Under the pieces are notes generated by a model, which was given only the letters and a program-made list of their open reading frames with translations, was not told the DNA's origin and made no database searches. Positions 18,368 through 26,807 of a stretch of 64,000 nucleotides of DNA are shown here, piece by piece (position 1 is the stretch's first letter; each line of letters opens with the position of its first letter). Location of the stretch: the NCBI GenBank assembly GCA_002384815.1, contig DGBN01000035.1, positions 1-64,000 of the forward strand. The letters run 5' to 3'. Origin of the DNA: Oxalobacteraceae bacterium UBA4003 (GTDB lineage Bacteria; Pseudomonadota; Gammaproteobacteria; Burkholderiales; Burkholderiaceae_D). Both the position numbers and the translations under genes were made by a program.

Positions 18368-19315
18368 TTGGAATTTGTGTTGATCTCGTTGCTCAACGGA
18401 GTGAGTTACGGCTTGCTGCTGTTCATGCTTTCGTCCGGGCTGACGCTTATTTTCAGCATGATGGGCGTGTTGAATTTTGCGCATGCCAGCTTCTACATGC
18501 TGGGTGCCTATCTGGCTTACAGCATCAGCAGCGCGATTGGATTCTGGTCGGCGCTGGTGCTGGTACCGCTGGCGGTGGGCTTGCTGGGTGCGCTGGTCGA
18601 GCGCTACGGTTTGCGCAGGGTGCACAAGTACGGCCATATTCCCGAGTTACTGTTTACCTTTGGCCTGTCCTACGTGATCGTCGAGCTGGTGCAGTTGCTA
18701 TGGGGGCGTGTTGCGGTGCCGTATGCCATTCCTGCCGAACTGCAGGGCTCGCTGTTCACACTCTATACAAGCACTTTTCCCGTTTATCGTGCCTTCATGA
18801 TGCTGGTTGCCATCCTGATGCTGCTGGCCGTGTATGTCATGCTGAAATACACGCGTATCGGACTGGTGATCCAGGCGGCATTGACGCATCCGCAGATGGT
18901 GGAAGCACTTGGCCACAATGTGCCACGCATTTTTATGTGGGTATTCGGCGGCGGGTGCGCACTTGCTGGATTGGCCGGCGTGATAGGCGGCAATGCCTTC
19001 GTGACCGAGCCGGGCATGGCGTATGCCTTGGGCAGCATCGTTTTTGTCGTGGTCGTGGTGGGCGGCATGGGTTCACTGAGCGGGGCCTTGCTGGCATCCC
19101 TGTTGATCGGTGTGCTGCAAACCTTTGCAGTTGCGCTGGATTTTTCAATGTTGCACTTATTGACTGCATTGGGTGTGAACGTGAGCGATGCTGCATTTGC
19201 GCATGAGCTCATGCAATTGACGATCGCGCAGCTTGCGCCTGTCCTGCCGTATCTGCTGCTGGTTCTCATGCTGATTTTCAGGCCGAAAGGCCTGCTCGGA
19301 ACGAGAGAAGGTTAG
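18368..19315 (+). CDS. livH: Branched-chain amino-acid type ABC permease LivH
   Basis: 315 residues, about eight membrane helices. Typical LivH features are LNGVSYGLLLFMLSSGLTLIF, the GVLNFAHASFYMLGAYLAY block and the closing IFRPKGLLGTREG. It starts at TTG with GGGAGTGAAGG just upstream; no ATG is available before the first helix. It pairs with LivM to form the inner-membrane channel. 94 bases separate it from the binding-protein gene, and it ends 4 bases before livM. Confidence 0.92.
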   Translation: MEFVLISLLNGVSYGLLLFMLSSGLTLIFSMMGVLNFAHASFYMLGAYLAYSISSAIGFWSALVLVPLAVGLLGALVERYGLRRVHKYGHIPELLFTFGLSYVIVELVQLLWGRVAVPYAIPAELQGSLFTLYTSTFPVYRAFMMLVAILMLLAVYVMLKYTRIGLVIQAALTHPQMVEALGHNVPRIFMWVFGGGCALAGLAGVIGGNAFVTEPGMAYALGSIVFVVVVVGGMGSLSGALLASLLIGVLQTFAVALDFSMLHLLTALGVNVSDAAFAHELMQLTIAQLAPVLPYLLLVLMLIFRPKGLLGTREG

Positions 19316-19319
19316 CGCA

Positions 19320-20603
19320 ATGCATATGTCGGCAAAGTACAAGCCCGGCTTGGCGCGCTGGATAATCTGGGGCGGTTTTGCGTTGACGCTGCTGATCGCC
19401 CCGCTGGTTTTCAGCCAGAGCGCATCCCTGTCGCTGCTGTGCCAGATGGGCAGCTTCATGATTTTTGCCCTGTCGTACAACATGCTGTTGGGGCAGGGCG
19501 GCATGCTGTCCTTCGGCCATGCCGTGTATTCGGGACTGGGCGCATTCTGTGCGATTCATGCGCTCAATCTTGTTGCCGCCGGCAGCCTGTCTGTTCCTGT
19601 TGCGCTGATTCCTCTGGTGGGCGGTTTGGCCGGGATGTTCTTCGGTACTCTGTTCGGTTATGTGGCGACGAAAAAATCCGGCACTACTTTTGCAATGATT
19701 ACTCTGGGCATGGTGGAACTGGTATTCGCCTGTTCATTGATGTTGCCCAAATTCTTTGGTGGCGAAGGTGGAATTTCGACCAATCGCGTGATCGGCGAGC
19801 CTTTCCTGGGGATTAGCTATGGCCCGCAAATCGAGGTGTATTACCTGATTGCATTCTGGCTGTTTGTCAGCACGATTGCGATGTTTGCCTTCACGCAGAC
19901 GCCGCTGGGACGCATGATCAATGCGGTGCGCGACAACCCGGAGCGCGCTGCATTCATCGGTTACGATCCGCAATGGGTGCGCTACCTGACGTTGATGCTG
20001 TCGGCATTCTTTGCCGGCATTTCCGGTGGCTTGACGGCCATCAATTTTGAAATCGTCAGCGCGGAAAATGTCAGTGCCCTGCGCTCCAGCGTCGTTCTGC
20101 TTTTTACCTTCATCGGGGGAACAGGTTTTTTCTTCGGCCCGATCATAGGTGCCATCGTTGGCGTATTGTTGACGATGGTGCTGTCCGGTTTTACCAGTGC
20201 ATGGCAGCTTTATATCGGCGTGTTTTTCATGCTGATCGTGATGTTTGCGCCGGGCGGCATGGCGGGTTTGCTGGTGCAGTTCGCATGCCTGGCAAGGCAT
20301 GGAAAAATCGCTGCCTTGTCGCCGCATCTGGCGTTCGCTGGAGGTAGCGGATTATTGTTCACCGCTGGTTTTGTGCTGCTGGTCGAAATGCTGTATCACC
20401 TGAGTTTGAATGCGGCTAACGGCAGCATCATGCAGTTGTGCGGTTTCTTGATCGATACTGCCAGAGTGTATGGCTGGCTGCTGGCAGGTGGCCTGATTGT
20501 CGCCGGCTGGGCGGCGTGGCTGGGTACGCGCAGGAAATTCTTGCGCGCATGGCACGCCGCGCAGATGGAAGTGGAAGCCATCGCGCAGCAGGTGCAAGCA
20601 TGA
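19320..20603 (+). CDS. livM: Branched-chain amino-acid type ABC permease LivM, C-terminally extended
   Basis: 427 residues. The permease core covers about 1-320 (SYNMLLGQGGMLSFGHAVYSGLGA; DNPERAAFIGYDPQWVRYL; MFAPGGMAGLL). Beyond it lie about 100 further residues with two extra hydrophobic segments (GLLFTAGFVLLVEMLYHL and VYGWLLAGGLIVAGWAAWLG) and a charged tail. The tail is not part of the usual LivM core. The start has AGAAGG upstream; a second ATG two codons later is also possible. The stop overlaps the livG start (ATGA). Confidence 0.92.
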   Translation: MHMSAKYKPGLARWIIWGGFALTLLIAPLVFSQSASLSLLCQMGSFMIFALSYNMLLGQGGMLSFGHAVYSGLGAFCAIHALNLVAAGSLSVPVALIPLVGGLAGMFFGTLFGYVATKKSGTTFAMITLGMVELVFACSLMLPKFFGGEGGISTNRVIGEPFLGISYGPQIEVYYLIAFWLFVSTIAMFAFTQTPLGRMINAVRDNPERAAFIGYDPQWVRYLTLMLSAFFAGISGGLTAINFEIVSAENVSALRSSVVLLFTFIGGTGFFFGPIIGAIVGVLLTMVLSGFTSAWQLYIGVFFMLIVMFAPGGMAGLLVQFACLARHGKIAALSPHLAFAGGSGLLFTAGFVLLVEMLYHLSLNAANGSIMQLCGFLIDTARVYGWLLAGGLIVAGWAAWLGTRRKFLRAWHAAQMEVEAIAQQVQA

Positions 20604-21364
20604 AGACAGCGGCACTGGAACTTGTCAGCTTGCGCAAGAAGTTCGGCAATGCGGAAATCATCTGTGGTGTCAATTTGCAGATTGAGCAAGGTCAGCGTTA
20701 CGCATTGATAGGCCCGAATGGCGCCGGAAAATCCACCTTGTTCAATCTGATTTCCGGCCGCTTTGCCTGGAGCGATGGCGATATTTTATTGGATGGGAAG
20801 AGCATCGCCGGACACAAGCCGCATCAGATCAATCGTCTTGGACTGGCGCGCAGTTTCCAGATCACGAATATCTTTCATCGCTTGAGCGTGTATGAAAATC
20901 TGCGTTGCGCAGTGCTGTGGTCGCTTGGTTACCGCTATTCGTTCTGGCAACGCCTGAACGGCCTGCAAGACGTGAATCAACGTGCCGAACAGATACTGGA
21001 AGAAATTGGCTTGCAGGGAAGAAGGCATGTCGAAGCTGGTTTGCTTGCTTACGCGGAACAGCGTGCACTGGAAATCGGCATCACCATTGCCGGTGACGCG
21101 AAAGTGATTTTGCTCGACGAACCGACCGCCGGCATGAATCGCTCCGAATCCGAAGCGATGGTCGAATTGATACGCAAGGTAACGACTGGCAAAACCTTGT
21201 TGATGGTCGAACATGACATGGGTGTGGTATTCAATCTGGCCGATCGCATTGCGGTACTGGCGCATGGCGAAATCATTGCCTGCGATAGACCATCGGTCAT
21301 ACGCAATACTCTGCGAGTACAACAAGCCTATCTGGGTAATGCAATTGAAAGTGAACGGGCATGA
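20600..21364 (+). CDS. livG: Branched-chain amino-acid type ABC ATPase LivG
   Basis: 254 residues. Walker A is GPNGAGKST at 38-46 with Lys44. The signature region reads LAYAEQRALEIG, the degenerate form usual in LivG, and Walker B is ILLDEPTAGMN. The H-loop is MVEHDMGVVFNLADRI. The start is fixed by the 4-base overlap with livM; the frame continues upstream inside livM without meaning. Its stop overlaps the livF start in the same way. Confidence 0.93.
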   Translation: MKTAALELVSLRKKFGNAEIICGVNLQIEQGQRYALIGPNGAGKSTLFNLISGRFAWSDGDILLDGKSIAGHKPHQINRLGLARSFQITNIFHRLSVYENLRCAVLWSLGYRYSFWQRLNGLQDVNQRAEQILEEIGLQGRRHVEAGLLAYAEQRALEIGITIAGDAKVILLDEPTAGMNRSESEAMVELIRKVTTGKTLLMVEHDMGVVFNLADRIAVLAHGEIIACDRPSVIRNTLRVQQAYLGNAIESERA

Positions 21365-22062
21365 GCGTATTGCTTGAAATCGAGAATCTGCATGCCTACT
21401 ATGGCAAAAGCCACATACTGCACGGCGTCGATCTGGTGCTGCATCAAGGCGAGATTGTCAGTCTACTCGGCCGTAACGGCGTTGGCCGTTCTACCACGGT
21501 GAAGGCGGCGATGGGGCTGGCGGTAGCGACCGGCTCCATCCGCTTCAAGGACGAAGAAATTCTAGGTCTGAAGACGTTCGAGATTGCGCATAAGGGTTTG
21601 GCTTATGTAGCGGAGAGCCGGGAAATATTCCCCACCTTGACGGTCGCGCAAAATCTGCTGCTGGGTGAAAAAAAGAGCCGGCATTCGCGCTGGCATGCGA
21701 ACGATATGTACAGTCTTTTTCCGTGTTTGAAAGAACGCCAGCATGCGGCAGCCGGGGTCCTGTCCGGTGGCGAGCAGCAAATGCTGGCACTATGTCGCAG
21801 CCTGATGGGCGATCCGGATTTGATCATGATAGACGAACCTGCTGAAGGCCTGGCGCCGCAGATGGTGGCGCTGCTGGCCGGGTTTCTGGAGCAGCTGGCG
21901 CAGCGTGGTGTATCGGTTTTACTGATAGAACAAAAACTGGCGATCGCGCTGGATATTTCACAGCGCGTCTATGTGATGGGGCATGGCAGGGTCGTGTTTG
22001 AGGGCACGCCGCAAGCGCTACGCTCCGATGCTGCCATATGCCAGGAATGGCTGGCAATTTGA
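21361..22062 (+). CDS. livF: Branched-chain amino-acid type ABC ATPase LivF with Arg in the Walker A position
   Basis: 233 residues. The P-loop reads GRNGVGRST (37-45): codon CGT gives Arg43 where nearly all ABC ATPases have Lys. The signature LSGGEQQMLALCRSL, Walker B LIMIDEPAEGLAP and the H-loop region LLIEQKLAIALDIS are intact. LivF forms the ATPase pair with LivG, whose own P-loop lysine is present. It is the last gene of the operon and is followed by a strong hairpin. I have an unverified memory of Arg at this place in other betaproteobacterial LivF proteins, so it may be a subfamily feature, not a defect. Confidence 0.92.
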   Translation: MSVLLEIENLHAYYGKSHILHGVDLVLHQGEIVSLLGRNGVGRSTTVKAAMGLAVATGSIRFKDEEILGLKTFEIAHKGLAYVAESREIFPTLTVAQNLLLGEKKSRHSRWHANDMYSLFPCLKERQHAAAGVLSGGEQQMLALCRSLMGDPDLIMIDEPAEGLAPQMVALLAGFLEQLAQRGVSVLLIEQKLAIALDISQRVYVMGHGRVVFEGTPQALRSDAAICQEWLAI

Positions 22063-22086
22063 GGTGTAACTGAAAAAAATTCCATG

Positions 22087-22130
22087 CAAACTGCAATACC
22101 ATCGGCATGTGCGAGGTATTGCAGTTTTTT
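22087..22130 (+). terminator. Terminator of the liv-type operon
   Basis: A 12-bp stem AACTGCAATACC/GGTATTGCAGTT with a 14-base loop and a T6 run follows the livF stop by about 25 bases. Confidence 0.85.
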
Positions 22131-22205
22131 GATCAAGTTACAAACAGTTGTCGCAGGCGACCAGCAAGGTTCGATGTCATCGACATTCAGGATACTGTTG
22201 AAAAA

Positions 22206-23594
22206 CTATAGCCAGTATTCAAAGCGGCGTGCGATCCATTCGCGGAGCTGATCGGAAAATGGTCTTTGCTCCCATTTTTCTCTGGTCACCTCGATGGAAT
22301 TCTTTAAATCTTCATTGAAGGCATTTTCCATGATGGAACCGAAGCCCTGATCGAGGGCGATCAGATTGATTTCACTATTGTGCAGGAAGCTGCGCATATC
22401 GAGGTTGGTCGAGCCGACGGTGGACCAGTAGCCATCGATGACGGCAGTCTTGGCATGCAGTACAGATGCCTGCAACTCGAATATCCGTACGCCGCTGGCC
22501 ATTAACTGACTGTAAAACGAACGGCCGGCATGCATGACCAGACTTGCATCGGAGACGCCGGGGAAGATGATTTTCACGTCCAGCCCCCGTTGTGCTGCCT
22601 TGGTGAGTGCATCAATCATTTGCGCATCAGGCACAAAATAGGAGTTGGTAATGTGGATCGACACTTTCGCTTCCTGCATGGCGAGAATGTACGCTTTGTA
22701 GATTTCATAATCACCATCCGGCGTGCTGGCGATGACGCGAACAATTTTGTCTCCCATCGGTTTTAGCTGCGGAAAATATTTTCGTGCAGCGAGGTCGTCG
22801 CTTTTCTGGCTTACCCATGTTTGCATGAATAACCACTGGAAGGAGGCGACTGCCGGGCCTTCGACCTGGATGTGCGTATCGCGCCAACCCAGATTCGAGC
22901 GGTTTCTAGAACGCGAACGGAACAGCGAGCTGGAAGAATAATCGTCGGTGATATTGATGCCGCCGGTAAACGCGATCAGGCCATCGACAACCAGAATTTT
23001 GCGATGGTCGCGATTGTTCAAGCGCCATGAAATCATTCGTTTGAATGGATTGACCGGATTGTATTCCAGCAGATTGATGCCGTTATCGCGCAAACGCTGG
23101 AAGAATTCGGGTTTCGTATTGATGGAACCTATGCTGTCGTAGATGACATTGACCTGAACACCTTCGCGCTGTTTCTGAATCAGCAGATCGGCAAACTCTT
23201 CGCCCAAACCTTGATCGCCAAAAATATAGGTCTCCAGATTGATGTGATCTTTGGCATTTTTGATTGCAGCCATCATCGCGGATATCGTTTGCGGACCGTC
23301 ATTCAGCAGCGTTAGTTTATTCCCTGCGATCAGTGGACTGCCGGTTGCCGCTTCTTCCAGTGCTGCCAGTTCCGGCAAATCGACTTTTGCGCTGCGCAGT
23401 CTTTGCGCGAGCAAGGACTCTGTTTTTTGTTTTGATAATGTGCCCTGCGTCGTTTGCAAGGTGGCTGAATCCTGCGGGGCCAGTGATGTTTTCAAATAGT
23501 GGACATCAGGCAGGGAAGCGCAAGAACTCAGCGCCAGACATAGCGCGACCAGAGGAATAGTTGTAAAAAGTTGAATGCCAAATCGATTACGCAT
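22206..23594 (-). CDS. Phospholipase D / cardiolipin synthase-like lipoprotein
   Basis: 462 residues. A lipoprotein signal (LALSSC, Cys25) precedes two HKD motifs: HRKILVVDG with His197 and HAKTAVIDG with His380, each followed by the GG(I)N / GSTNLDMRS segment of the PLD superfamily. The spacing and the DHINLETYIFGDQGLG stretch resemble ClsC/YmdC-type cardiolipin synthases, which join phosphatidyl groups in the envelope. A lipid anchor is less usual for a cardiolipin synthase, so a periplasmic phospholipase or transphosphatidylase is also possible. It stands alone and converges on the liv-type operon. Confidence 0.85.
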   Translation of the reverse strand: MRNRFGIQLFTTIPLVALCLALSSCASLPDVHYLKTSLAPQDSATLQTTQGTLSKQKTESLLAQRLRSAKVDLPELAALEEAATGSPLIAGNKLTLLNDGPQTISAMMAAIKNAKDHINLETYIFGDQGLGEEFADLLIQKQREGVQVNVIYDSIGSINTKPEFFQRLRDNGINLLEYNPVNPFKRMISWRLNNRDHRKILVVDGLIAFTGGINITDDYSSSSLFRSRSRNRSNLGWRDTHIQVEGPAVASFQWLFMQTWVSQKSDDLAARKYFPQLKPMGDKIVRVIASTPDGDYEIYKAYILAMQEAKVSIHITNSYFVPDAQMIDALTKAAQRGLDVKIIFPGVSDASLVMHAGRSFYSQLMASGVRIFELQASVLHAKTAVIDGYWSTVGSTNLDMRSFLHNSEINLIALDQGFGSIMENAFNEDLKNSIEVTREKWEQRPFSDQLREWIARRFEYWL

Positions 23595-23837
23595 GATGAT
23601 TTTTATATTTTAAATTGTTCAATAAAATCAATAGCGACTTGATTTAAGGCTTGATCAAACAAGTCCGGGAGCAAAAATATTTTTTAATTTCATCTTGAAA
23701 ACGAGTGACGCATTGCATCGGAGACGCATGTTGATAAGACAGCAAATTTTCTGAAAAGTTAACTTCAAAGCAAACTTTCTTTTATTTATTTTGATTGTCT
23801 GTAATTTTTACAGGCAGACATTCACGCTTCACTGATC
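23595..23837. other. AT-rich intergenic region upstream of the sigma-28 promoter
   Basis: The stretch between the PLD-like lipoprotein gene and the YjfB-like gene is clearly richer in A/T than its surroundings. I see no gene in it. It presumably holds the promoter of the minus-strand lipoprotein gene; the plus-strand promoter is annotated separately. Confidence 0.5.
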
Positions 23838-23864
23838 TAAAGTATTCAGGGCATCTGTCGATAA
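23838..23864 (+). promoter_or_regulatory. Predicted sigma-28 (FliA) flagellar promoter
   Basis: TAAA at 23838-23841, exactly 15 bases, then GTCGATAA at 23857-23864. The FliA consensus is TAAA-N15-GCCGATAA, so only one of twelve conserved bases differs. Transcription would start near 23871, giving a leader of about 35 bases with AGAGG before the ATG at 23905. Confidence 0.8.
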
Positions 23865-23904
23865 GGAGTAAGGAGCGCTATTTCAGGCGCGTATAGAGGC
23901 GGAC

Positions 23905-24093
23905 ATGGACGTAAGCAATATTGCGAATTTGGCGACAAGTATGGCGCAACAGCGTAACGATATGGACGTCTCGGTAGCGGTTCTGAAAAAAGCACTCGAT
24001 ATACAGAGTTCGGCAGCACTTTCCCTGATCGAAGCCATTCCGGCGGTATTACTGCCTCCTCATCTCGGCAACAGCGTCAATACGAAAGCCTGA
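23905..24093 (+). CDS. YjfB-like putative motility protein
   Basis: 62 residues. The sequence starts MDVSNIANLATSMAQQRNDMD, continues VSVAVLKKALDIQSSAALSLIEAIP, and ends with a short Pro/Leu-rich tail. Size and pattern match the small YjfB family (putative motility protein) found in flagellated bacteria. Its function is unknown. Two things support it here: AGAGG just upstream of the ATG, and a near-perfect sigma-28 promoter about 40-65 bases upstream, which would place it among late flagellar genes although no other flagellar gene is in the window. Confidence 0.82.
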   Translation: MDVSNIANLATSMAQQRNDMDVSVAVLKKALDIQSSAALSLIEAIPAVLLPPHLGNSVNTKA

Positions 24094-24185
24094 GTAAAAA
24101 AGCTTTTTATAAACGCATTTTGCGATTGTAAAATCGACCATATGTCCGCATCTGTTCCTCTTTGAGAGAATAGTTAAGGATCACA

Positions 24186-24785
24186 ATGGAAACTGCAGAT
24201 GCGATACACGAATTCTGGTTCGGCGCTGACGCCGATGACGTCAAGACGGCCGATCAAAAGAAAAAACTCTGGTGGTCCAAGGACATTGCAGTTGATAAGC
24301 TCATTGTGCAGCGCTTTGAAAAAACTGCATTGGCTGCCGCAGATGGGGCATTGGATTCCTGGAAAGCTACTCCGCGCGGATTGCTTGCGCTGATTCTGCT
24401 GACCGATCAATTCCCTCGCAATATGTATCGCGGCACAGCAGGCTCGTTCGCATACGATCACATTGCCTTGCAATTGAGTGTGCAAGTGATGGAGGAGGGA
24501 ATTGATCAGTTATTGCGGCCGATAGAACGTGTGTTTGTTTATTTGCCGCTGGAGCATTCTGAATCGCTGGCAGACCAGGAACGCGCCGTGCAATTGTTCA
24601 AGCAGCTTGCGAGCGATGTAGCAGCTTCGCAGAAAAACGCCTTCGATGGTTTCCATCAATTTGCGATTCGTCATCGCGACATCATTGCCCGCTTCGGGCG
24701 TTTCCCGCATCGGAATGAAATTCTGGGACGAACTTCGACCGAGGAGGAAATCGCATTTCTGAAAACGGCGGGGTCGTCATTCTGA
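24186..24785 (+). CDS. DUF924 family protein
   Basis: 199 residues. It has the family's landmarks: AIHEFWFG at the start, KLWWSKD, LLALILLTDQFPRNMYRGT, FVYLPLEHSES, and FGRFPHRNEILGR close to the end. The fold is all-alpha and TPR-like, and the biochemical role is unknown; it is soluble and probably cytoplasmic. The start is supported by AAGGA 5 bases upstream. It converges on the LysR gene with only 12 bases between the stops. Confidence 0.92.
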   Translation: METADAIHEFWFGADADDVKTADQKKKLWWSKDIAVDKLIVQRFEKTALAAADGALDSWKATPRGLLALILLTDQFPRNMYRGTAGSFAYDHIALQLSVQVMEEGIDQLLRPIERVFVYLPLEHSESLADQERAVQLFKQLASDVAASQKNAFDGFHQFAIRHRDIIARFGRFPHRNEILGRTSTEEEIAFLKTAGSSF

Positions 24786-24797
24786 TTCTTTATTAAT

Positions 24798-25715
24798 TCA
24801 AGTTGAACCTTCGCTGCCGAATTCGGTTTTCGTGAATAGTTCTGCCGTCCATTCGGCAAAGGCGCGTACCTTTGCCGACAGATGCCGATTCGGCGGGTAC
24901 AGCATCCAGACTGGAACCACTTCTGACATATAGCCTTCAAGCACCGGTACCAGCTGCCCGGATTTGGTGTATTCGTTTGCGATAAATGCCGGCAGTTGTA
25001 TCAGTCCTATGCCAGAGCATGCAGCGATAGCGCATATATCGAAATCGTTGATTGCGATGCGCGACCGTCCTTGTATTGGCGTCTGTATCTCGCCCTGTTC
25101 ATAAATGAACGGGTAAGTCTTGCCGGTTTTGGATGAGAAAAAACTGACGACCTGATGACGCTCCAGTTCTTCCAGATCTTTTGGCGTGCCGTGTTTGGCG
25201 AGGTAAGCGGGCGCTGCATACGTGATCATGCGGAAATCGCCCAGGCGTCGCGCCACCAGCGATTCATCATTGATCGGGCCGCCACGGATTACGCAATCGA
25301 TGCCTTCATTAATCAGATCGACTGGTCTATCGGAACAACCCATTTCGAGATCGATTTCCGGATAACGATTGAAGAAATCGGCGAGTGCCGGCGCGAGGAT
25401 GCGGCGCGCGACCGAACTTGGAACATCGACGCGCAATCTGCCTTTCGGCGACATCGCGGCATGACTGAGGGCGGCTTCGGTTTCTTCCAGTTCGCTCAAT
25501 AAACGTATCGCGCGTTCGTAATAACCTGCACCTTCCGGCGTGACGCTGACGTGGCGGGTGGTGCGATTCAGCAGTTTCACACGCAAGCGTTTTTCCAGTG
25601 CGATGACTTGCGCCGATACTGTCGCCTTCGGTAAATTTAATGAGACGGCAGCTTTGGTGAAGCTCCTTAGTTCAACCACGCGCGTAAAGGCCAGCATTGT
25701 GTCGAAGCGATCCAT
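24798..25715 (-). CDS. LysR family transcriptional regulator
   Basis: 305 residues. The N-terminal winged helix is MDRFDTMLAFTRVVELRSFTKAAVSLNLPKATVSAQVIALEKRL, followed by a co-inducer binding domain (RLRVDVPSSVARRILAP ... NDFDICAIAACSGIGLIQLP). It belongs to the common subgroup annotated near short-chain dehydrogenase or efflux genes, but its neighbours (DUF924 gene and TetR gene) do not reveal a target. The nearest divergent gene is absent because the TetR gene upstream points the same way. Confidence 0.93.
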   Translation of the reverse strand: MDRFDTMLAFTRVVELRSFTKAAVSLNLPKATVSAQVIALEKRLRVKLLNRTTRHVSVTPEGAGYYERAIRLLSELEETEAALSHAAMSPKGRLRVDVPSSVARRILAPALADFFNRYPEIDLEMGCSDRPVDLINEGIDCVIRGGPINDESLVARRLGDFRMITYAAPAYLAKHGTPKDLEELERHQVVSFFSSKTGKTYPFIYEQGEIQTPIQGRSRIAINDFDICAIAACSGIGLIQLPAFIANEYTKSGQLVPVLEGYMSEVVPVWMLYPPNRHLSAKVRAFAEWTAELFTKTEFGSEGST

Positions 25716-25820
25716 CGCATTATTCCGTTATTGATTAAAGTTGTTGTGATTCTAGTGTATTTATCCCGGCTGTTTGGTAGAGGCAGGGAAGCTATGACTT
25801 TTTCAAAGTTCGGCATAAAC

Positions 25821-25854
25821 AAAAAGAGATCGATATTCCTATCGATCTCTTTTT
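25821..25854 (-). terminator. Terminator downstream of the TetR gene
   Basis: A 14-bp perfect inverted repeat AAAAAGAGATCGAT/ATCGATCTCTTTTT with loop ATTCCT lies about 50 bases beyond the TetR stop and before the LysR start. Confidence 0.85.
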
Positions 25855-25901
25855 CATTCAAGGCCTGCAATTCCGCGCATCTGCGCTCTCAAGATTGCCG
25901 C

Positions 25902-26531
25902 TTATTCAGGAGCCGGCCAGGCACGCATGGCCGTTGCTGCGATGGCGAGTAATTTGTCGCGGTCGGCATGGTCTCTTGCCTGTGTCGACATTCCCTGAAT
26001 CACTGTCCAGTAAAAATTGGCGAGTCCGCTGGCATCCGTGTCAGGTGGCAGTTCGCCATCGCTGACTGCTGTTTCAACTTTGGTGCGAATCAGATTTTCG
26101 ACATGATCGCGACGTTCCAGCATTGCGTGCTGCACATGTTCGGCAGACGCCGAACAATTGGTTGCCGCTGTATTCATCAAGCAGCCGGGGGGATGACTCG
26201 GGCATGTGAAATCCACGGCGGCGCTTTGCAGCAAGCGCTCTATTGCGTCGCGTGCGCGCGGCGCCTGGTTGAACAGGCAGAGCAGGGCGTCGCAATTTTC
26301 GGACGAATAGCGTTCGACTGCTTCCAGAAACAGTTTTTCCTTGTCACCAAAGGCGGCATACAGGCTGGGTGGCGTGATGCCCATCGCCGACGTCAATTCC
26401 TGCAGTGATGCTGCTTCATAACCGTAGCGCCAAAACACCAGCATTGCCCGCTGCAGAGCAGCTTCGCGATCAAAGGAGAGCGGGCGCCCGGTTTTTTTGC
26501 GCGGCTTTTCGGATTTATTTTCTATTTCCAT
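25902..26531 (-). CDS. TetR family repressor, probable regulator of the divergent efflux operon
   Basis: 209 residues from the ATG. A basic leader (KPRKKTGRPLSFDREAALQRAM) precedes the HTH, with LQELTSAMGITPPSLYAAFGDKEKLFLEAV as recognition region, then a ligand-binding domain with PPGCLMNTAATNCS, typical of the AcrR-like group that controls efflux or oxidoreductase genes. A GTG nine codons upstream (26558) is an alternative start. Divergence from the RND operon, and two matching quasi-palindromes in between, indicate that it represses both directions. Some bases of one operator would overlap its own 5' end. Confidence 0.92.
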   Translation of the reverse strand: MEIENKSEKPRKKTGRPLSFDREAALQRAMLVFWRYGYEAASLQELTSAMGITPPSLYAAFGDKEKLFLEAVERYSSENCDALLCLFNQAPRARDAIERLLQSAAVDFTCPSHPPGCLMNTAATNCSASAEHVQHAMLERRDHVENLIRTKVETAVSDGELPPDTDASGLANFYWTVIQGMSTQARDHADRDKLLAIAATAMRAWPAPE

Positions 26532-26547
26532 AGTGATCGATAGTAAA
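26531..26547. promoter_or_regulatory. Putative TetR operator, proximal copy
   Basis: TAGTGATCGATAGTAAA directly abuts the TetR ATG. Its core TAGTGATCGATA is a quasi-palindrome around GATC, and 15 of its 17 bases recur at 26596-26612 in the same orientation. Confidence 0.55.
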
Positions 26548-26595
26548 CCTCTTGACACCTGAAAACAAGCACTATAAAGTCACAAACTTAATACG

Positions 26596-26612
26596 TAGTG
26601 ATCGCTATTAAA
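26596..26612. promoter_or_regulatory. Putative TetR operator, distal copy
   Basis: TAGTGATCGCTATTAAA holds the better palindrome TAGTGATCGCTA (one mismatch pair) and lies 65 bases from the proximal copy, about 200 bases before the first efflux-operon gene. It is placed well to block a plus-strand promoter in this AT-rich spacer. Confidence 0.55.
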
Positions 26613-26807
26613 TATGACGTTTGCATGACAAAACGTCAGTTCCCAGAGTGAGTTTTTAAAGAAGATGATTAAAGGTCATCAGTTTTTGCATCAAATATGA
26701 TCGACTGTCTAATATTTTCATACAGTTCTTCATAAATATCAGTATTTATCTTTGATTGATGGATTCATATACTTCTTCCATCGAATCGGTTTTACGGAAG
26801 CAACAAA

